Assembly: GCA_002493515.1 (NCBI GenBank)
Contig: DKYZ01000076.1
Location: 1-30,751 of the forward strand
Reading direction: 5' to 3'
DNA from: Porphyromonadaceae bacterium UBA7087
GTDB taxonomy: Bacteria > Bacteroidota > Bacteroidia > Bacteroidales > Muribaculaceae
Length of the DNA stretch: 30,751 bases
Positions 25,418 through 30,751 of the stretch are shown here, piece after piece (the first letter of the stretch is position 1; the number at the start of each line of letters is the position of its first letter). The position numbers and the translations under genes were made by a program. The notes beneath the pieces are model-generated. The model was not told the origin of the DNA and did not search any database. It saw only the letters and a list, made by a program, of their open reading frames with translations.

Positions 25418-27193
25418 ATGAAACAAAATCCATTCTTTGCAGGGCTCCCCTTGGCGGCGCTCCTGCTTACAGGCTGTATCGACAACAAATACGACCTGGA
25501 TGACCTCGACACGACCACTGAGATCAAGGTCAACAACCTTGTCCTCCCGGTCAATTTCGATGTCGTGACCCTCAGCGACATTATCACCATCGATGAGGAC
25601 TCCAAAATCAAGGAGATTGAGATCGACGGAAGGAAAGTATACGCCGTCACAGAGACAGGCGACTTCCATTCCGACCCCATCGACGTCCCCGGATTCACGG
25701 CTCCCGCGCCTTCCGTGCCCAAAGGGGAGGCGACATTCGCTCTTCCCGACGTGAACGGCGTTGCCTCCCGTCGCGCCCCGAGAGACGCGACACGCTACAA
25801 CATCCTGTCGTTCACACCGCAGAATGTCAACTTCAAGGCAGAGGGAGTCGACGGCTCCATACTCGACATTGAAGCCATCGGATGCGAGCCGCTCCAGATC
25901 TCGCTCGCCTTCCGTGCAGACGGTGTGGCCGACATTCTCGACCTCAGTCTTGAGAATCTCAGATTCAGCTTCCTCAAGGGGCTGACAATCCGGAATCTGC
26001 CCTCCGGATGCTCTTACGACGCCGCATCAGGCATCCTGGAGGTCACGGAGATAGATTGCGGCTCCGACGGAGTTGGAACAATCGCATTCATGGTCGACGC
26101 CATCGACCTTCATGCCGGGGGCGCTTCCTACGACTATGCCGCCCACAGACTCGACTATGACTCCGAAATCAATATCACGGAAGGGTATCTCGCAGCCTCG
26201 CTCAAATCGTCGCAGGCCGCCACAGAGCTTCCCGCCAACATCGGACTGTCGGTTGAGACATCGGTCGAGGCCCTGAAAGCCACCACATTCACGGGATCGC
26301 TCAACTACCGTCTTGACGGAAACGGTCTCAACATCTCCCCCGTAGACCTCAGCGACCTTCCCGACTTCCTGGCGCAGGAGGAGACAAACCTCCGTCTTGC
26401 AAATCCCCAGATCTATCTCCAGGTGAACAATCCTCTTGGTGAGGACCTTCTTAAATGCCAGACTGGCATGACTCTTACGGCTGTGAGAGGCGATGACCGC
26501 AAGTCGTACTCCCTTGACAACAACGGTGTGGTAGAGATAGGCTACGACAAGGCCGCAGGGCCTTACAATTTCGTGCTCTCCCCGTCGATGCCCTCCTCTC
26601 CCTCGGCCGACTTTGCCCAGGGACTGGAGCACGTGGCATTCGCAGGTCTTTCCGACGTGCTCAGCGGCAATGGCCTGCCTAAGTCAATCGACATCGACCT
26701 CGATGACCCGCAGGTGCCCGCTCAGAGGGTAGTTGACTTCCGTCTTGACTCAAGTCTGCCCGGCATAGAGGGCAAGTATGAGTTTCTCGCTCCCCTCGCG
26801 CTCAAAGGAGGCGACAACGGCAGCGTCATCGTATACCGCGACCGCAAGGACGGCTGGGGCGACGAGGATGTCGAGAAGATCACCATCGAGGTGCTTGAGA
26901 TCGAGGCTGACGTGACAAGCACGATTCCCCTGAAGGCCGTACTGACAGCGACACCGATCGACGTTGACGGCAACCTTATGAATGTCAACGTCGAGGGAGG
27001 AGTGATCGAGGCCAACGCACAGAACCAGCACATAGTGCTCCGCACCACAGGCGTGGTGAAACGTCTTGACGGAATCTCGTTCGAGGCCGTCGTGCGTCCC
27101 GCCGACGGCGACCAGGCCATAGGCCCCGACCAGACCATCGAGCTCCGCAACGTCAAGGCCAGAGTGACTGGAAACTATACCACCGACTTCTAA
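25418..27193 (+). CDS. Secreted lipoprotein, copy 2 of the duplicated pair
   Basis: A 591-residue paralog of the gene at 22191. The signal peptide (LPLAALLLTGC) has its lipid cysteine at C20, and IDNKYDLDDLD follows. Shared blocks with copy 1 include LVLPVNFDVVTLSDI, SKIKEIEIDGRKVYAVT, SDPIDV, TGSLNYRLDGNGLNISPVDL, LANPQIYLQVNNPLGE, FVLSPSMP, LSDVLSGNGLPKSIDIDLDD, PGIEGKYEFLAPLALKGGDN and GPDQTIELRNVKARVTGNY. The copies have diverged a good deal at protein level, so the duplication is not recent. Copy 2 is about 18 residues longer, partly around residues 90-125. A tiny ATG-AAC-TAA frame at 25398 precedes the gene. It is followed after 11 bases by DUF5723 copy 2. Confidence 0.88.
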   Translation: MKQNPFFAGLPLAALLLTGCIDNKYDLDDLDTTTEIKVNNLVLPVNFDVVTLSDIITIDEDSKIKEIEIDGRKVYAVTETGDFHSDPIDVPGFTAPAPSVPKGEATFALPDVNGVASRRAPRDATRYNILSFTPQNVNFKAEGVDGSILDIEAIGCEPLQISLAFRADGVADILDLSLENLRFSFLKGLTIRNLPSGCSYDAASGILEVTEIDCGSDGVGTIAFMVDAIDLHAGGASYDYAAHRLDYDSEINITEGYLAASLKSSQAATELPANIGLSVETSVEALKATTFTGSLNYRLDGNGLNISPVDLSDLPDFLAQEETNLRLANPQIYLQVNNPLGEDLLKCQTGMTLTAVRGDDRKSYSLDNNGVVEIGYDKAAGPYNFVLSPSMPSSPSADFAQGLEHVAFAGLSDVLSGNGLPKSIDIDLDDPQVPAQRVVDFRLDSSLPGIEGKYEFLAPLALKGGDNGSVIVYRDRKDGWGDEDVEKITIEVLEIEADVTSTIPLKAVLTATPIDVDGNLMNVNVEGGVIEANAQNQHIVLRTTGVVKRLDGISFEAVVRPADGDQAIGPDQTIELRNVKARVTGNYTTDF

Positions 27194-27204
27194 TCTGAAC
27201 ATAC

Positions 27205-28608
27205 ATGAAACCATTTAATAAATTCATCATATCAGCCGCCGCTCTCCTTGCCGCGGCTCCCGCTCTGGCCCAGAACACCTATTCGGGCTATTTCCTCGAC
27301 AACTACAACTATCGCTATGAGATGAACCCGGCCTTCGGAAACTCCAAGAACATGGTCTCCTTCCCGGTGTTGGGCAACTTCAACCTCGCCATGCGCGGCA
27401 ACCTGCATCTCAGCGACGTGATCTACAACATCAACGGCAAATCGGTGCTTTTCACCAATCCCGGCATATCCGCCTCGGAGGTGATGGGCAAAATCAGCAA
27501 TAAAAACCGTCTCGGCGTGTCGCCCAAGATCGACATTCTCGCAGTAGGCTTCAAGGCCCTCGGCGGCTACAATACTGTCACTCTCTCCGCCCGCGCCGAT
27601 GTGGAGGCAAGCATTCCGAAAGCCTTCTTCTCCATAGCCAAGGAGGGAATCACAAACGCTACCTACGACATCAAGGACATGACAGGCTATGCCGAGGCCT
27701 ACGCCCAGCTCGCCCTCAACCATTCGCGAGACATTGACGCCGTGCCGGGACTTCGTGTCGGAGCCGCAGTAAAGGTTCTGATAGGGGCAGGGAACATCGA
27801 CTTCCGCTTCAACCGCGCGGAGCTTGAGCTTGGCACAGACGCCTGGCGCGCCCGAACCAACGGCGACATATACGCATCTATCAAAGGTTTCAAGTTCGAT
27901 ACCGATACCTACGAGCCGAAATATGAGCCGGCCGACGGACAGCCGCTGGCTCCATATGACTATGTGTCGGGCGGAAATCTCGATGATTTCTCCGCGCCCA
28001 ACGGTTTCGGACTCGGTTTCGACCTCGGCGCTGAGTATGAATGGAACGATTTCCGTTTCTCCGCCGCCGTCCTCGACCTCGGATTCATGAACTGGGGAAC
28101 CACCCAGTGGGCCTCCACCGACGGCACCCGTGAGTTCACTACCGATGCCTATATCTTCAACGCAAACGGCGATGCCGTGAACTCCTTCGACAATGAGTTC
28201 AAGAATCTTCAGGACGGTATCTCGCGCCTCTATCAGCTCAAGGAGATGGGCGAGATGAGCTCACGTACCAAGGCTCTCGGTGCCACACTCAACTTCGGTA
28301 TAGACTACACTTTCCCGCTATACCGCAATCTTCATTTCGGCCTGCTCAGCAGCACGCGCATCAACGGCCCCTACACCTGGACCCAGGCGCGTCTGTCGGC
28401 AAATATCGCCCCGGTGAAGATATTCTCCGCCGACGCCAACATCAAGGTCGGCACTTATGGAGTTGGATTCGGATGGCTGCTCAACCTCAACGCCCCCTAC
28501 TTCAATCTGTTCCTCGGAATGGACCACACTGTGGGCAAGCTCAGCAAGCAGCTCATACCCGTCAACTCCAACGCGGAGTTCAACATAGGTATCAACTTCC
28601 CGTTCTGA
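27205..28608 (+). CDS. DUF5723 family outer-membrane protein, copy 2
   Basis: A 467-residue paralog of the gene at 23923, with the same signal peptide style (ISAAALLAAAPALAQ), YFLDNYNYRYEMNPAFGNS, GLRVGAAVKVLIGAGNIDFR, the FGLLSSTRINGPYTWTQA block and the same AEFNIGINFPF end. Copy 2 is 7 residues longer, owing to an insertion before YDYVSGG (EPKYEPADGQPLA). Similarity is higher here than between the lipoproteins, and stretches of nucleotide identity are visible (for example around 24003 and 27286), which suggests the barrel is the more constrained partner. A terminator follows. Confidence 0.88.
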   Translation: MKPFNKFIISAAALLAAAPALAQNTYSGYFLDNYNYRYEMNPAFGNSKNMVSFPVLGNFNLAMRGNLHLSDVIYNINGKSVLFTNPGISASEVMGKISNKNRLGVSPKIDILAVGFKALGGYNTVTLSARADVEASIPKAFFSIAKEGITNATYDIKDMTGYAEAYAQLALNHSRDIDAVPGLRVGAAVKVLIGAGNIDFRFNRAELELGTDAWRARTNGDIYASIKGFKFDTDTYEPKYEPADGQPLAPYDYVSGGNLDDFSAPNGFGLGFDLGAEYEWNDFRFSAAVLDLGFMNWGTTQWASTDGTREFTTDAYIFNANGDAVNSFDNEFKNLQDGISRLYQLKEMGEMSSRTKALGATLNFGIDYTFPLYRNLHFGLLSSTRINGPYTWTQARLSANIAPVKIFSADANIKVGTYGVGFGWLLNLNAPYFNLFLGMDHTVGKLSKQLIPVNSNAEFNIGINFPF

Positions 28609-28647
28609 ACCACATATAGCAAATCATAAGACAAGTATGTATCAAAA

Positions 28648-28690
28648 GGGGGAGACGACCTCTGTCCGAGTGTCGCCTCCCCCTCATTTT
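28648..28690 (+). terminator. Terminator after the duplicated module
   Basis: GGGGGAG (28648-28654) pairs with CTCCCCC (28677-28683), with an inner CGAC/GTCG pairing across one mismatch, followed by TCATTTT. It separates the module from the regulator gene. Confidence 0.75.
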
Positions 28691-28709
28691 CCAACAACCC
28701 TTCACCACA

Positions 28710-30542
28710 ATGACCATATTTACCCGCATCGCGCTCCTTGTCGCCTTCTTACTCCCCCTGTCGCTTTTGAGCTGCCGAAACGGCGACGGCTCGAATATCA
28801 CCGGTAAGCCCGGCGATCTGCCGGATGAGGTCGTATCCCTTTCTGTGGAGAATCCCCGTCAGGCTCTTGCCCTTATAGACTCGGCCGAGAGCGGACAGCT
28901 AATGACTCCCTTTGAGTGTGAATACCTGCGATGCGTCACATACCACAACGGACTCTCGCAATACCGGATGGCAATCCTTCATGGAACGAAAGCTTACGAG
29001 ATGCCGGAGGCACGCGACAATGCCGACAATTTTCTTGCCCTGGTGGAGATGCTCGCCGATGAGTATCTGTCCATGGGAGACCATTCCGAAAGCACAAGAC
29101 TGTGTGCGGAGGGTCTTGAACTGGCAAAAGACAGTCTTCTGATAAAACGCGAGGCGAATCTTCACGTCACAATGGGGCTGAACCTGCTTGACATGAACCA
29201 GGACGACGAGGCTTTCAGACATTTTTCCGAAGCCGAGAAGGCGTCAAGGCAACTGGCCGCAGACTCCGATGGGTATGAGGATTCCGACAATTACCTGTAC
29301 ACACTCGGCGTTCTGGCAAATGCGCTGAGCGACAAGGGTAAAACCGACCGGGCGATAGAATTGACACCAGGTTATCTAAAGGCCGCCGAGAGGCTTGACA
29401 GCATGAAGGGCTCACCCCGGGGACTGGCCGACATGAGGCTGGCAGAAGGATATGCGTTCATGGCATATCTTAACATGAGGGCCGGCAATAAGGAGGAAGC
29501 CGAAAAAGCATATGCAAAATATCTCGCGACAGCCTACAGCTCAGATCCCGAGGGGGAGAGGCTCCGGATTCCCTATCTGCTCGAAAAATCCGACTTTGGC
29601 AAAGCCCTTGAATATCTCGCGAAAGAGAGGTCGTTCTGGAAGGAGAGCGCCGACACTCTCAGCGCGGAATATGCCGACAGCCATCTTGCGGCGGAACTCC
29701 GCGCATATGAGGGACTCGGAGACCTGAAATCAGCAAACCGGACACTGAAATCGATAATCGGCATAAAAGACACACTGAAGCGGCGTGACATCGATGAAAA
29801 CGCGCTTCGTTACGCACATATGTACAAGTCTTTTGAGCAGGCCGCCGAATTAAAGCGCCAGTCTCTCTCCATAACATACAGAAACATAGTGATTATCCTG
29901 GGTCTGTCGCTTTTGATATGCGCCGTGATATTCATATACAGGATAATGGCCTTCAACCGCAGCATCTGCCTCAAGAACAAAGCCATGGCCCGCACCATCG
30001 ACAGCATGATAGGGCTGAAGGAGGAGATATACGAAAAGGATGAGCAGATACTGGGACTTCGTGACAGGATAAATGAATTGACCCGCTGCGATACGGAGAA
30101 AGAAGCAATCGCCACTGTCATTCCGGATTCTGTAAAACCGGAGTCAAAACCTGACGACGACATCCCGACGGGCACCCCCTCCGGGCTCACCGAACGCGAC
30201 GAGAAGATGTTCCGGCGCCTCAATCATGAGATTCTCAACCGCAAACTCTTTCTTGACGCCGGCATTACAAAAAAAGAGCTGACACGGATGTTCAACATTC
30301 CGGTCAACAAATTCCCCCTCCTGTTCAGAGAGTATGCGGGACGCAGCTTTTCACAGTATATGCAGGACTGCCGTCTGGACTACGCCGCGTCGCTGATAAA
30401 AAAGCATCCGGAATGGAGCCTTGACCACATCGCGATGGAGTCCGGCATGTCGAAGTCGGCTTTCTACGATAGCTTCAAAAAGAAATATGGTCTTACTCCC
30501 ACCGAGTTCAGGAATCTTGGGAGTAACGGTGAGCACAAATGA
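28710..30542 (+). CDS. Membrane-anchored TPR sensor with AraC-type DNA-binding domain
   Basis: A 610-residue protein. A signal or lipoprotein leader (LLSC, C22) leads to a TPR-like helical region (about 30-385; for example PRQALALIDSAESG, DDEAFRHFSEAEKA and EEAEKAYAKYLATAY) predicted to face the periplasm. One transmembrane helix (IVIILGLSLLICAVIFIY, about 393-413) is followed by a charged coiled-coil linker (about 420-465). The C-terminal AraC/XylS helix-turn-helix (about 515-605) has SFSQYMQDCRLDYAASLI, WSLDHIAMESGMSKSAFYD and FKKKYGLTPTEFR. So an outside signal could be passed to a DNA-binding domain without a kinase. The type is common in Bacteroidetes. Its position after the duplicated module suggests, but does not show, that it controls those genes. 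Confidence 0.88.
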   Translation: MTIFTRIALLVAFLLPLSLLSCRNGDGSNITGKPGDLPDEVVSLSVENPRQALALIDSAESGQLMTPFECEYLRCVTYHNGLSQYRMAILHGTKAYEMPEARDNADNFLALVEMLADEYLSMGDHSESTRLCAEGLELAKDSLLIKREANLHVTMGLNLLDMNQDDEAFRHFSEAEKASRQLAADSDGYEDSDNYLYTLGVLANALSDKGKTDRAIELTPGYLKAAERLDSMKGSPRGLADMRLAEGYAFMAYLNMRAGNKEEAEKAYAKYLATAYSSDPEGERLRIPYLLEKSDFGKALEYLAKERSFWKESADTLSAEYADSHLAAELRAYEGLGDLKSANRTLKSIIGIKDTLKRRDIDENALRYAHMYKSFEQAAELKRQSLSITYRNIVIILGLSLLICAVIFIYRIMAFNRSICLKNKAMARTIDSMIGLKEEIYEKDEQILGLRDRINELTRCDTEKEAIATVIPDSVKPESKPDDDIPTGTPSGLTERDEKMFRRLNHEILNRKLFLDAGITKKELTRMFNIPVNKFPLLFREYAGRSFSQYMQDCRLDYAASLIKKHPEWSLDHIAMESGMSKSAFYDSFKKKYGLTPTEFRNLGSNGEHK

Positions 30543-30751
30543 CATTACCTTGATTTAAAGCCCGTTACGAAAATATCCGTGTTTATTTCGGACACCCGCG
30601 ATGCCTTTCCTGGACTACAACGGGCATGAAGGTGACCGTTGTCTGCGCCAAATTTCATAATTTCGCATGACAATCTCGATTCCAGGTCATGAGACCAGCA
30701 ACTAAAGTATTCACCAACATCACATCTAAATGAAACGGACATGAACGGCTT
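30543..30751. other. No complete gene seen
   Basis: Only short unsupported frames occur here on both strands. An ATG at 30741 is the last possible start, with too little sequence to judge. No clear hairpin or TAnnTTTG box was found. Confidence 0.5.

Larger units (their letters stand above)
22191..28608 (+). repeat. Tandem duplication of a two-gene lipoprotein/DUF5723 unit
   Basis: Two units of about 3.1-3.2 kb (22191-25305 and 25418-28608) have the same order, orientation and nearly the same 10-11 base internal spacing. Both proteins of unit 1 are paralogous to those of unit 2. The 112 bases between the units contain a CCCGGCTTG direct repeat (near 25356 and 25371) and an 8-bp imperfect hairpin but no consensus promoter. 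The duplication therefore covered the whole pair. Confidence 0.85.

Noticed and set aside
28609..28647. Possible further gene between the duplicated module and the regulator
   Set aside because: Only 39 bases before the terminator and no start with support.
1..30751. CRISPR array, tRNA or rRNA genes, insertion sequences
   Set aside because: I looked for regularly spaced repeats, tRNA-like cloverleaf ends and transposase motifs and saw none that hold up by eye.

Overview
The window looks like chromosomal DNA from a GC-rich member of the Bacteroidales, probably near Muribaculaceae; the family placement is inference. The supporting signs are several Bacteroidetes-type promoters (TTG or TTTG, 19-20 bases, then TAnnTTTG), DUF4270 and DUF5723 proteins, outer-membrane lipoproteins with acidic residues just after the lipid-bearing cysteine, a truncated glycogen-synthase-like protein beside panC/panD, and a membrane-anchored TPR/AraC regulator.

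Layout. 1-400: a probable leftward structured RNA of about 325 nt with its own consensus promoter and terminator-like end. 400-510: AT-rich, with nothing I can assign. 511-868: debris of a decayed rightward gene. 879-1379: a leftward protein resembling only the DNA-reading half of an HNH restriction endonuclease. 1407-4355: leftward luxS, then a biotin-dependent carboxyltransferase with two tandem biotinyl domains. 4596-9553: a leftward series in transcription order panC, panD, ffh, porin, GATE-domain membrane protein. 9799-13123: rightward glycogen-synthase-like gene, DUF4270 lipoprotein and CapA-like protein, tightly packed. 13305-15272: rightward ABC-F ATPase and a Dabb protein. 15273-15610: a strong terminator, a T/A-rich stretch and an orphan leftward promoter that may drive a small RNA. 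15611-18634: leftward AddB-like nuclease, divergent from holB. 18792-21954: holB, a sugar nucleotidyltransferase and galE. 22191-28608: a tandem duplication of a two-gene unit (lipoprotein plus DUF5723 barrel). 28710-30542: a TPR/AraC membrane regulator. 30543-30751: no complete gene seen.

How the genes may work together. Most of the window is housekeeping: pantothenate synthesis, signal recognition particle, replication clamp loader, recombination nuclease, sugar-nucleotide metabolism and oxaloacetate/pyruvate carboxyl transfer. The less explained parts are the left-end RNA, the twice-repeated envelope module with a neighbouring membrane regulator, and the porin/GATE pair, which may form an outer-plus-inner-membrane uptake route. 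The best candidates for something undescribed are the structured RNA at 35-360 and the duplicated lipoprotein/DUF5723 module at 22191-28608.
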